From PALSA-693 sp963729695 (GTDB lineage: Bacteria > Actinomycetota > Acidimicrobiia > Acidimicrobiales > Palsa-688): a DNA stretch of 64,000 nt. Location of the stretch: positions 1 to 64,000 of the forward strand of contig CAVSOT010000010.1 in assembly GCA_963729695.1 (NCBI GenBank), given 5' to 3'. The notes beneath the pieces were generated by a model, which saw only the letters and a program-made list of their open reading frames with translations, searched no databases and was not told the DNA's origin. Below are positions 18,202 to 25,722 of this stretch, piece by piece. Both the position numbers and the translations under genes were made by a program. Within the stretch, counting starts at the first letter, position 1. Each line of letters opens with the position of its first letter.

Positions 18202-18611
18202 CGGTTCCAGTTCCGCTTCCTGACACCGCTGATCCTGTTGCCGCGCCGCACTGGGCGGCGACGAGGGAGGGGCGGCTATCGATGCAGCAGTGCTCGCACT
18301 GCGGGTACATCCGATGGCCGCCAGTTGTGTCGTGCCCCGATTGCCTGGCCGAGGGGGGCACCTGGATCACGGTTTCCGGCCGAGGCACCATCTGGAGTTT
18401 CGCCGTCTACCTAGAGCCGCTTCATCCGGCGTTCGAGGGTCACTGCCCGTACGCGGTCGGCCTTATCGAGTTGGAGGAGGGCCCTGTAGTGTACGCGCGC
18501 CTGGTGGACCCACCGGCCAGCCTGGCCTGCGGCGTGCCGGTCGAAGCGTGCTTCTTCGAGCTCGCACCCGGGACGAGCGTCGTGCGCTTCCGGTTGGCTA
18601 CCCCCGGATGA
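18198..18611 (+). CDS. DUF35 / OB-fold zinc-ribbon protein (acyl-CoA-associated)
   Basis: A 137-residue protein with a rubredoxin-like zinc ribbon, CSHCGYIRWPPVVSCPDC at about residues 35-52, then an OB fold (SGRGTIWSFAVYLEPLHPAF and later). In known steroid pathways such DUF35 proteins bind the Ltp thiolase or aldolase. The ATG at 18198 overlaps the thiolase stop, and the stop overlaps the next start, so all three are translationally coupled. Confidence 0.9.
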   Translation: MTVPVPLPDTADPVAAPHWAATREGRLSMQQCSHCGYIRWPPVVSCPDCLAEGGTWITVSGRGTIWSFAVYLEPLHPAFEGHCPYAVGLIELEEGPVVYARLVDPPASLACGVPVEACFFELAPGTSVVRFRLATPG

Positions 18612-19876
18612 TTGATATCGAGCGCTTCGCTCGCTTGGCGCGGGAAGACCGGGAGCTGAGGGTGAAGTTGGGACGGCTGACAGCGCGTGTGCGTATCGGT
18701 CCCAAGGACAAAGCGGTCGATGTGATCGTCGAGGGCGGTCATGTGACCGCAGTGGAGCCGGCTGCCGGGGAGGCGGATCTGGTTGTTGCCGCGCCCGAGC
18801 CATTTTGGCAAGAGGCGCTCGTGGCCACGCCTCCTTACGCTGCCGCCTCGTTGACCGCTGGCGGGGCCGATCTATGCGGCGACGTGCAACGCCTTATTGC
18901 TCCTTATTACGCGGCCTGGGAGCGGCTGTTGGTCCTGCTGCGCCTGACGGTCTCCGGACCGGGCGTCCGTCATCGGTCGGCGCCCGAGAGGTGGGAGACT
19001 GACGATGCGGTCGGCCGGTACGCCCATGTCCGCAACGGCGACCGCGAGGCGCGGATCTATTACGAGGAAGCCGGTCGGGGTTCGGTGCCACTGTTGCTCC
19101 ATGCCACGGCCGGGGCTGACTCCCGCCAGTGGCGTCATCTGTTGAGCTATCCGGACCTGCGTCGACGGTTCCGGATGATCGCCTATGATCTGCCAGCGCA
19201 CGGCAAGTCGTTACCGCTGCTGGGCGAGCGCTGGTGGGAAGACGAATACCTTCCTGACCGGGATGAGCTGATGGGTTGGGCGGTGGGTCTGGTCGAGGCG
19301 CTGGGATTGGACCGGCCCGTCTTCATGGGATGCTCGGTCGGGGGCCAGCTGGCGCTGGACTTGGCCGCGTTTCGACCCGATCACTTTCGTGGCTTCGTTT
19401 CGCTGAACGGCTGGTGCCGCTCCTCGCCGGATATGGCCGCCTTCGATAACACCCCCTTCCGGGATCCCGGAATCTCGGCCGAGTTCTACGCTGGGAGGGT
19501 TTTGGCGACGACCTCGCCGGTCGCTCCGGAAGCCAGCCGGCATGAGACCTACTGGGTCTACCGGTCGAACGGGCCGGGGGTCTACGCCGGCGACAATGGC
19601 TACTTTATGAAGGCCCATGACCTCGCGGTCGATGGTTGGCGCATCGACACCACCCGGACGCCGGTGTTCGTGTTGGCCGGCGAGTTCGACCGCACCTCCC
19701 TTTCGCTTGAAGATGGCGCCCCGGCTATCCCGCGCTATGTGAAGGGGGCTGTCTACACAATGCTGCCCGGGCTCGGCCACTTCGCTCCGTCCGATGACCC
19801 CGAGCTGTTCTGCGTCACCATCACCCCGATCCTGGACGAAGTCATGACTGCGTGCGACGAAGTGAAGGAGGGCTGA
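18608..19876 (+). CDS. Alpha/beta hydrolase with an N-terminal SCP2-like extension
   Basis: A 422-residue fusion. Residues 1-120 resemble a small SCP2-type lipid-binding domain (REDRELRVKLGRLTARVRIG, then VDVIVEGGHVTAVEP and AAPEPFWQEAL). From about 130 the protein is a classic alpha/beta hydrolase: the nucleophile elbow FMGCSVGGQLA near residue 240, the acid in FVLAGEFDRTS, and His in LPGLGHFAPSDD. The ATG at 18608 overlaps the DUF35 stop (ATGA). It may cleave a C-C or thioester bond of the ligand held by the Ltp/DUF35 complex. The SCP2 assignment is by pattern only. Confidence 0.82.
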   Translation: MIDIERFARLAREDRELRVKLGRLTARVRIGPKDKAVDVIVEGGHVTAVEPAAGEADLVVAAPEPFWQEALVATPPYAAASLTAGGADLCGDVQRLIAPYYAAWERLLVLLRLTVSGPGVRHRSAPERWETDDAVGRYAHVRNGDREARIYYEEAGRGSVPLLLHATAGADSRQWRHLLSYPDLRRRFRMIAYDLPAHGKSLPLLGERWWEDEYLPDRDELMGWAVGLVEALGLDRPVFMGCSVGGQLALDLAAFRPDHFRGFVSLNGWCRSSPDMAAFDNTPFRDPGISAEFYAGRVLATTSPVAPEASRHETYWVYRSNGPGVYAGDNGYFMKAHDLAVDGWRIDTTRTPVFVLAGEFDRTSLSLEDGAPAIPRYVKGAVYTMLPGLGHFAPSDDPELFCVTITPILDEVMTACDEVKEG

Positions 19877-19877
19877 A

Positions 19878-21080
19878 GTGCAAGCCGCGCTTCCGCCGTT
19901 CGACCATCATGCACTGGACCACCTCGATCTCTGGATCACCCAGACCGACGCGATCCGCGCCGAAGGGCCGGTGGCGTGGACACCGGCAAATGGCGGCCAC
20001 TGGATCGTCGTAGGCTACCCCGAGGTGAAGGCGGCGGCGCTCGACTGGCGGACCTTCTCCTCGTTCCACGACGTCACAGGCAGATGCCCGGAAGCCCGGG
20101 GCATCGGTATACCGCCCCTGGCCTTCCCGCTGATCCTGTCGGAGTCGGATCCGCCGCTTTCGACCCAGCGGCGGAAGCTGGAGCTCCCGCACTTCCGAGC
20201 AGACGCCATCCAACGGTGGGAACCGGTCGTGCGGAGGAACGTCGAGGCCATCCTGGCCTCGGTAAGCCGGGCCGGATGCGCCGACCTGTTCGCAGATTTT
20301 GCTATGCCCGTCGTGGCCAGAACCACCATGGAACTGGTGGGAATCAACCTGGATCGGTGGCAGGAGTTCACGCTTGCCGTTCATCACGGCGGGCAGAGCA
20401 TTGGAGCGGATGCAACTGCCGACATCGAACGGGTGCACTCGATGCTGCGGGAGCTGGCCCGTGAGCGCCGTCGCCGGCCGACATCGGACATCGTCTCGGC
20501 CCTGGTTGGTGGCGAGGTGGCCGGGAGGCCACTGACCGACGAGGAAGTCGTGAGCATGCTCTCGGCCTTGGTGCTTGGCGGCTTCGACACCACGGCGTCG
20601 CTCGTGACCAGTGCGCTGATCTGGCTGAGCGACAACCGCCACCACCACGACCGCCTCGTCTCCGACCCGGACTATCTCCAGAACGCCGTGGACGAGTTCC
20701 TGCGACTCTTTCCTTCCGCCGTGGGCGTGGGGCGCAACGTGATGCGGGATGTCGCGCTCGGCGGACGGGCGCTGGCTGCCGGCGACCGGGCCTTCCTCTC
20801 CTGGGCAGCGGCTAACCGCGACCCGGCGATCTTCGAGGATCCCCATGAGGCGCGTCTCGATCGCCCGAACGCAGCGAGGCACCTTTCGTTCGGGGTGGGA
20901 GGACATCTCTGCCTCGGCGCCGACCTGGCCCGGCTCATCGGCGCCATCTCGATCCGCACAATGCTCCAGCGACTGCCCGACTACCGGGTCGACCGCACAG
21001 GCCTGGTTCGATACGCATCTCCGGGCGTTGTGGTCGGTTGGTCCAAGGTCCCGGCGCGGTTCACGCCCATGACCGCCTGA
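19878..21080 (+). CDS. Cytochrome P450
   Basis: A 400-residue bacterial P450. The heme loop is FGVGGHLCLGADLAR with Cys345; the I-helix motif is LVLGGFDTTAS; the ExxR region reads DEFLRLFPSAV. It starts at GTG 19878, one base after the hydrolase stop. It is the last gene of the overlapped thiolase-like/DUF35/hydrolase/P450 operon. It is clearly distinct from the P450 at 2.7 kb, so different substrates or positions are likely. Confidence 0.94.
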   Translation: MQAALPPFDHHALDHLDLWITQTDAIRAEGPVAWTPANGGHWIVVGYPEVKAAALDWRTFSSFHDVTGRCPEARGIGIPPLAFPLILSESDPPLSTQRRKLELPHFRADAIQRWEPVVRRNVEAILASVSRAGCADLFADFAMPVVARTTMELVGINLDRWQEFTLAVHHGGQSIGADATADIERVHSMLRELARERRRRPTSDIVSALVGGEVAGRPLTDEEVVSMLSALVLGGFDTTASLVTSALIWLSDNRHHHDRLVSDPDYLQNAVDEFLRLFPSAVGVGRNVMRDVALGGRALAAGDRAFLSWAAANRDPAIFEDPHEARLDRPNAARHLSFGVGGHLCLGADLARLIGAISIRTMLQRLPDYRVDRTGLVRYASPGVVVGWSKVPARFTPMTA

Positions 21081-21086
21081 ACGGGC

Positions 21087-21446
21087 CTACTCCCTGACAC
21101 CGAGCAGGTCGTCGGTCGCGGTCTCGCCTTCCTCCACCACGAGGGTACGCATCGAAGAACGATCCATGAATTGCTCCTCGTCCGCTGCGAAGCGGTCGAG
21201 CAGGTCCTGACGCAGGATCTTTGTCCGTGCCTCCCTCCACGGTCCCGGGTGGTCAAACCAGAACTCGGTCACGCAGTCGCAGTCGACATCGCCACCGAAC
21301 CGGTCGACCGCATAGTTGCGTACGTACTTCGCCAGATACGGAAGGTGCTTCGCCGCCAGCGGCGCATGGATCGCCTCGTAGTGCTCCCGGAACTCCTCCA
21401 GGCTGACCCCCGCCTTGCGCGAGACCAGAAGCATTATCTTGATCAT
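21087..21446 (-). CDS. EthD-domain protein
   Basis: A 119-residue dimeric alpha-beta-barrel (EthD) protein: MIKIMLLVSRKAGVSLEEF, then HYEAIHAPLAAKHLPYLAKY and the C-terminal EFWFDHPGPW. EthD proteins accompany P450 or oxygenase systems and degrade or sequester small intermediates. The ATG at 21446 follows GAGGAGGA; the upstream in-frame extension is not EthD-like. It converges with the P450, with 6 bases between the stops. Confidence 0.9.
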   Translation of the reverse strand: MIKIMLLVSRKAGVSLEEFREHYEAIHAPLAAKHLPYLAKYVRNYAVDRFGGDVDCDCVTEFWFDHPGPWREARTKILRQDLLDRFAADEEQFMDRSSMRTLVVEEGETATDDLLGVRE

Positions 21447-21478
21447 TTCCGTCCTCCTCACCTTCGTGACCCCCCCGG

Positions 21479-21739
21479 TTACCGAATAGTGACCCGGGCG
21501 ATGCACCGGCATGGGAGGCTACAGGCCGTGGGTGTCGCCCTTTCCGTTATGGGTCTACCTCGGCAGCGCTGTTTCAGGCCTTCTTGTTGGTAGCTGTCGG
21601 CCATCAGGGACTCGAAGAAATCCCGGGCTCCACGAAGGTCGTCGAAGACGATGGTGCGGCTGAAGCCCAGCTGGTGTAGAAGAGCCCAGGTGTACCATGC
21701 GGGTTCAATCCTCTGTCTCACCGCAGCCGGCGACGACAC
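21479..21739 (-). CDS. Unrecognised small protein, possibly a truncated gene
   Basis: An 86-residue ORF whose first 58 residues look coding (EPAWYTWALLHQLGFSRTIVF, shown only in part, then GARDFFESLMADSYQ). The final 28 residues are basic and cysteine-rich and look random. The GTG at 21739 has an excellent ribosome site, AAGGAGGC. It lies 32 bases upstream of EthD on the same strand. I do not recognise the family; a frameshift after residue 58 would explain the odd tail. Confidence 0.5.
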   Translation of the reverse strand: MSSPAAVRQRIEPAWYTWALLHQLGFSRTIVFDDLRGARDFFESLMADSYQQEGLKQRCRGRPITERATPTACSLPCRCIARVTIR

Positions 21740-21764
21740 CAGCGCCTCCTTGGTTGACTTGAGT

Positions 21765-21779
21765 GATCACGAGGTGATC
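21765..21779. promoter_or_regulatory. Inverted repeat, possible operator
   Basis: GATCAC-gag-GTGATC is a perfect 6+6 inverted repeat, 26 bases upstream of the GTG at 21739 and 40 bases from the 21.82 kb element. It is suitable for a dimeric repressor acting on the minus-strand EthD pair. Confidence 0.4.
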
Positions 21780-21813
21780 CCTAAACTTAAGCTAGCACCC
21801 CGCGGTATGAACA

Positions 21814-21846
21814 GATATTGATATCGATATCGAACTGCGCTAGAGT
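21814..21846 (+). promoter_or_regulatory. Promoter with a triple GAYRTY element, site 4 (binding protein 3)
   Basis: Half-sites GATATT, GATATC and GATATC occupy 21814-21831. The -35 TTGATA is at 21818-21823, the spacer is exactly 17, and the -10 TAGAGT is at 21841-21846. Transcription should begin near 21853 and reach binding protein 3 after a leader of about 260 bases. On the opposite strand TCGATA-N17-TCATAC is a weaker possibility for the 21739 gene. Confidence 0.75.
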
Positions 21847-21852
21847 TCGTCG

Positions 21853-22115
21853 AGGTGGATGGGCCGAGCATCTCTAGGACGTCAACATGTCATGAGCACG
21901 GGCAGCGTGGCCGATCAGCGAGTACCCGTCCGAGGTGCTACTCTCGGCTCTGGGAATGGCGTCGCTCGGTGAGAGCCTGGTCAGCCCGGAGTTGGGCCCC
22001 CTCACGGGGGCGATTTAGTACGTGACGGATATCTATGAGGTTGACGTCGGGACTTGTGGGGGAGTGGTGACGCCGCTGGGCGTCTAAACAGAGACGAAGG
22101 AAAGGAACCAGATAA
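21853..22115 (+). promoter_or_regulatory. Long 5' leader with two strong hairpins
   Basis: No gene is supportable between the promoter and the ATG at 22116. Two perfect hairpins are visible: GCCCCC-TCAC-GGGGGC at 21996-22011 and GACGCC-GCTG-GGCGTC at 22069-22084. The first resembles hairpin 2 of the shared leader (loop TCAC between C and G runs). A ribosome site AGGAAAGGA precedes 22116. No T-run follows either hairpin, so they are not classic terminators. Confidence 0.45.
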
Positions 22116-22298
22116 ATGGGGGATGCGGATACGTCCGTGACCGGACGACGTCGTCGCCGAGCGGCTGCCGTTGTTGCGGAAGTGTGCATTGTGGTCGGGG
22201 CCAGCTGCTCGAGCAGCAAGAACTCCCGCAGTTCAAGCAGCTCGGGTCCGGGGTCGCCGGCTCGGGCGACGTCTATAACCGAAGGGGGAAACCAGTGA
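22116..22298 (+). CDS. Possible 60-residue lipoprotein-like peptide coupled to binding protein 3
   Basis: ATG at 22116 with AGGAAAGGA before it. The peptide has an arginine cluster (TGRRRRRAA), a hydrophobic stretch and a lipobox-like VVGASC followed by serines, then stops. The stop TGA overlaps the GTG of the next gene (GTGA), so the two are translationally coupled. It is either a tiny lipoprotein or a decayed duplicate of a binding-protein signal sequence. The coupling argues that it is translated. Confidence 0.5.
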   Translation: MGDADTSVTGRRRRRAAAVVAEVCIVVGASCSSSKNSRSSSSSGPGSPARATSITEGGNQ

Positions 22299-23560
22299 AT
22301 GGACGATCCCGCTCGCTAGCAGCGGTAGCCGTGCTCGTCACAACCATGGTCGCAGGGGCGTGCTCGTCGAGTAGCAAGCCGTCCTCTGTTGGCTCTACGT
22401 CCAGTACCTCGGCCGCCGGTACACCAACCGGGGCCCAGGCGGCCGGAGCTCCGATCAAAGTCGGCGTAATTTGCAGTTGTTCCGGCGCGTTCGCAGGCTC
22501 CACGGCACCGGCAGAAGAGACGTACAAAGCTTGGGCCAACTCTGTCAACGCCTCTGGGGGCATCAGTGGGCATGCCATCCAGCTGATCACAGAGGACGAC
22601 GCAGCGAACCCGGGCACGTCTATTTCGGATATGCAGACCCTCATATCGGACCATGTGGATGCGATCGCTGACTTCTCCCTTGTAGATGAGCCATGGGCGT
22701 CGACGGTCGAATCGGCGAAAATACCGGTCGTTGGTGGTGACATTACCGAGACCCCGTTCTACAACAACTCCGACTTCTATTCGGAAGGGGAGACGGAAGA
22801 CGCACTCACCGATGCGTTCATATCGGTCGCCAAGCAGGCCGGAGCGACCAAGCTTGCGTACATGTATTGCACAGAGGCAGCCGCCTGCTCCGAAGAGGCC
22901 TCCACAATCTCAACCTCTGCTCAGAAAGCAGGTGTGCCGGTCGTCTACAAGGCCAGTATTTCGGCGACCGCCCCCAACTACACCGCGCAGTGCGTGGCCG
23001 CTGAACAGAGCCACGCTCAGGCGGTTATGAACGGTGATGTGGACCCTGTCTTCGAAAGAGTCGCATCAGACTGCAGCAAGCAGAACTACAACCCTGTGTA
23101 CATTTCCAGCGGAGAGTCGTTTGATCCCAGCATGCTCACTACGGTTGGGATTAAGAGCAGCTCATGGTACGAGTCGAATGATCTTCCGTTCACACAGACC
23201 GATAACCCTCAGATTCAGGCGATGGATGCTGCGGTCAACAAGTACTACCCAGGGCTGGTGAACAAGCCAGTCTCCTGGACGGGAGGTACGGCAACTGAGC
23301 CGTGGGCTGCAGGTCTGCTCCTCGAGGACGCGGTGAAAGGCGGAGGGCTTACATCGAGCGACACTCCCTCCTCTGCAGAGATCGTTCAAGGACTGGCGTC
23401 GTTGAAGGGGGACACCTTGAGCGGCTTGGCCCCGCCGTTGACCTTCGCCGCCGGCAAAGCGCATCCGGTCGACTGCTGGTTCACATACCGCGTCCAGAAC
23501 GGCGCCGTGAGTCTGACCAATGGCGGCAAGCTGACGTGCTCGAACGGAGCATCGTCGTAG
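22295..23560 (+). CDS. ABC substrate-binding lipoprotein 3 (cysteine-rich)
   Basis: A 421-residue LivJ-type lipoprotein, paralogue of those at 8.7 and 10.5 kb. The signal peptide ends in MVAGAC; the Ser/Thr/Gly linker is about 25 residues; the pocket opens with VGVICSCSGAFAG. YCTEAAAC, NYTAQC, DCW and LTC are conserved. The GTG at 22295 is preceded by GAAGGGGGAA and fits the signal peptide; longer upstream in-frame sequence does not. It is driven by the element-bearing promoter at 21814-21846. Confidence 0.92.
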   Translation: MNGRSRSLAAVAVLVTTMVAGACSSSSKPSSVGSTSSTSAAGTPTGAQAAGAPIKVGVICSCSGAFAGSTAPAEETYKAWANSVNASGGISGHAIQLITEDDAANPGTSISDMQTLISDHVDAIADFSLVDEPWASTVESAKIPVVGGDITETPFYNNSDFYSEGETEDALTDAFISVAKQAGATKLAYMYCTEAAACSEEASTISTSAQKAGVPVVYKASISATAPNYTAQCVAAEQSHAQAVMNGDVDPVFERVASDCSKQNYNPVYISSGESFDPSMLTTVGIKSSSWYESNDLPFTQTDNPQIQAMDAAVNKYYPGLVNKPVSWTGGTATEPWAAGLLLEDAVKGGGLTSSDTPSSAEIVQGLASLKGDTLSGLAPPLTFAAGKAHPVDCWFTYRVQNGAVSLTNGGKLTCSNGASS

Positions 23561-23640
23561 GCCAACCGCACCACCCCCCGCCCGGCGCTGGTCAAGGGGG
23601 CGAGGACGCGCACCCTGTGTTCCGTCCGACCCATAGAGCC

Positions 23641-23652
23641 GATATCGATATC
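23641..23652 (+). promoter_or_regulatory. GATATCGATATC element, site 5 (KstD-like/Rieske operon)
   Basis: A perfect element 62 bases before a short ORF and 213 bases before the KstD-like gene. CCGATA-N17-TTGTAC is the register that matches the other sites, though the -10 is weak. It probably controls the 23.7-27.1 kb plus-strand genes. Confidence 0.5.
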
Positions 23653-23713
23653 GAGTTGGAATTGTACGCTCATCAGATCTAACCTGGGCGTAGATCAAAA
23701 GAGGAGGGAAGCG

Positions 23714-23824
23714 ATGCTCGGTGTTGCGGTCGGGCGGGACAGGGAGACGGTCCCGACGACAGGATCGTCGACGGCGCAGGTGTTGGCCACGTGGGTCGTC
23801 CTCGCACTGACGCATTCAATCTAA
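23714..23824 (+). CDS. Short ORF, 36 residues, with a strong ribosome site
   Basis: ATG at 23714 preceded by AGAGGAGGGA at ideal spacing; reads MLGVAVGRDRETVPTTGSS and ends ATWVVLALTHSI. It is the first ORF after the 23641 element and lies 40 bases before the KstD-like gene. I recognise no family. It could be a leader peptide or the start of a gene lost by deletion. Confidence 0.45.
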   Translation: MLGVAVGRDRETVPTTGSSTAQVLATWVVLALTHSI

Positions 23825-23864
23825 GACTCGTTCTCAGCGAAGGGGCCGACGGATAGGGGAATAC

Positions 23865-25556
23865 ATGCCTGATTGGGCTCAATCGTTTGATTTGGTCATC
23901 GTCGGGAGCGGCGGCGGTGGATTGGTGGCCGGGTTGGCCGCAGCCGACGCCGGATTGAAGCCGATCATCCTGGAGAAGCAGGGTGTCGTCGGCGGCTCGA
24001 CGGCGCTCTCGGGCGGTGTCATCTGGCTGCCGAATAATCCGATCATGAAAGCCGATGGCGTCGACGATTCTTTCGAGGACGGCATGGCCTACCTGGAAGC
24101 CGTAGTCGGAGATGTTGGGCCGGCCTCGACCCAGGAACGGCGGGAGATGTTCCTGGCAGGCGGTTCGGAGATGGTGCGGTTCCTGCTCGCCAAGGGCGTC
24201 AAGCTGGTCGGGTGTCCCGGGTACAGTGATTACTATCCGAACCACAAGGGAGGGAACCCGAAGGGGCGTTCGATCGAGGGTGTGCCGTTCGACGTCCGAG
24301 TGCTGGGCGACTGGCAGGACAAGCTTCCTCCTTGCTTCTCGTCGCACTTTGGGCTCGTATTCAAGACCAACGAGATCCGCCGTCTTCCGTATTTCAACCG
24401 GGCTCCGGAGGCGTTCGCAGTCGCGGCAAGGGTATGGCTGCGGACCCAAGTGGCGAAGATGCGGGGCCAGAAGCTGGTGGCCAACGGAGGATCGCTGGTC
24501 GCCCAACTGCTGAAGATCATCGTGGCCGAAGGGATCCCCCTCTGGTTGAACTCCGGTCTGGAGGACCTGGTGGTCCACGATGGGCGAGTAACAGGGGTAC
24601 GGATCGTGCAGGACGGCTCACCGGTTTCGATCGAAGCCCGCAGAGGAGTGCTCCTGGCGGCGGGTGGGTTCTCGCGTAACGCCGAGATGCGCCGGAAGTA
24701 CAGTGGCAAGCAGCCGAACGAAGCCCAGTGGTCAGCCTCCAATCCCGGCGATACGGGGGAGGCCCTGACTGCGGCCATCGAACTGGGGGCGAAGATCGAT
24801 CTCATGGACGAGGCGATCTGGAATCCGAACCCTGGCCCGGATCTGGTGGTCGCAGGCGGCGGTCAGGCCGGCACCTCCATCGGGCTGGCTCGCCAACGAC
24901 CGGGAGCGATTTTCGTCAACCGGGCCGGCAGTCGGTTCTGCAACGAGGCGAACGACTACATCGAGGTAGGCAGGTTGATGTACGCCAACGATGCGGTGCC
25001 CGCCTGGCTAATCTTCGACGACGGCTACCGCCATAGGTACAGGCTCACTGCTAAGAGCCTCTTGCCGAGCCAGTTTCCCGAGGAGTGGTTCGACAAGGGT
25101 GTCCTGAAGAGGGCTTCCACCATCGAAGGTCTGGCGCAGCAGATCGGCGTCGACCCGCAGATGCTGGCCGATACTGTCACGCGGTTCAACACCAATGCCG
25201 CCAAGGGGCTGGATCCGGATTTCGGACGTGGACAGTCCGCGTTCAACATCTGTTGGGGTGATCCCGGCTTCAAGCCCAACCCCGCCCTGGGCCCCCTTGA
25301 CCGTCCTCCCTTCTACGCCACCCAGATCTTTCCGGCTGACGTGGGGACGTGCGGCGGGGTTATCACCGACGAGTTCGCTCGGGTGTTGAAAGAGGATCTG
25401 TCACCGATTCCAGGTCTGTACGCAGCGGGGAACATCACCGCCTCGTTGATGGGGCGCCGCTACCCGGGAGCGGGTGCAAGCATCGCAGGCACCACTGTTT
25501 TCGGTTACGTAGCTGCTCGGCACGCCGCCGGCCGCCTTACCAAGAAGAAAGGGTAA
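23865..25556 (+). CDS. FAD-binding dehydrogenase, KstD-like (3-ketosteroid delta-1-dehydrogenase family)
   Basis: A 563-residue flavoprotein. The FAD dinucleotide motif is DLVIVGSGGGGLVAGLAAA at about residues 9-27, then EKQGVVGGSTALSGG. The C-terminal FAD contact is LYAAGNITASLMGRRYPGAG. It belongs to the KstD / fumarate-reductase flavoprotein family. Overall length and motifs fit a ketosteroid-type dehydrogenase, but the true substrate could be another cyclic ketone. It is co-oriented with the Rieske gene, an arrangement reminiscent of KstD/KshA teams that open steroid rings. Confidence 0.88.
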   Translation: MPDWAQSFDLVIVGSGGGGLVAGLAAADAGLKPIILEKQGVVGGSTALSGGVIWLPNNPIMKADGVDDSFEDGMAYLEAVVGDVGPASTQERREMFLAGGSEMVRFLLAKGVKLVGCPGYSDYYPNHKGGNPKGRSIEGVPFDVRVLGDWQDKLPPCFSSHFGLVFKTNEIRRLPYFNRAPEAFAVAARVWLRTQVAKMRGQKLVANGGSLVAQLLKIIVAEGIPLWLNSGLEDLVVHDGRVTGVRIVQDGSPVSIEARRGVLLAAGGFSRNAEMRRKYSGKQPNEAQWSASNPGDTGEALTAAIELGAKIDLMDEAIWNPNPGPDLVVAGGGQAGTSIGLARQRPGAIFVNRAGSRFCNEANDYIEVGRLMYANDAVPAWLIFDDGYRHRYRLTAKSLLPSQFPEEWFDKGVLKRASTIEGLAQQIGVDPQMLADTVTRFNTNAAKGLDPDFGRGQSAFNICWGDPGFKPNPALGPLDRPPFYATQIFPADVGTCGGVITDEFARVLKEDLSPIPGLYAAGNITASLMGRRYPGAGASIAGTTVFGYVAARHAAGRLTKKKG

Positions 25557-25561
25557 GACCA

Positions 25562-25690
25562 ATGATGCGTCACTTCGCCGCCACCGGGCGTACCTGGGCG
25601 ATTGGCGCCGCAGCGGCGGTCAGTCTGGGTCTCCCGCCACGGATCTCCTCAAAGGGAAGTCCGGTGATCTTGGGCTACTCCAGCCGCTGA
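25562..25690 (+). CDS. Short ORF, 42 residues, unknown
   Basis: Starts at ATG ATG 5 bases after the flavoprotein stop: RHFAATGRTWAIGAAAAVSL, then a short tail. The start resembles a secretion signal, yet the peptide ends after 42 residues. It may be the truncated start of a secreted protein. Its translation is plausible by coupling but unproven. Confidence 0.3.
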   Translation: MMRHFAATGRTWAIGAAAAVSLGLPPRISSKGSPVILGYSSR

Positions 25691-25722
25691 ACACGTAAAT
25701 TTTAATCGAGAAGGGACCCGAC

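Noticed and set aside
18611..18622. TTGATATCGAG near the start of the alpha/beta hydrolase
   Set aside because: Only one half-site is present and it encodes the first residues (MIDIERF) of the protein, so it is coding coincidence, not a further element.
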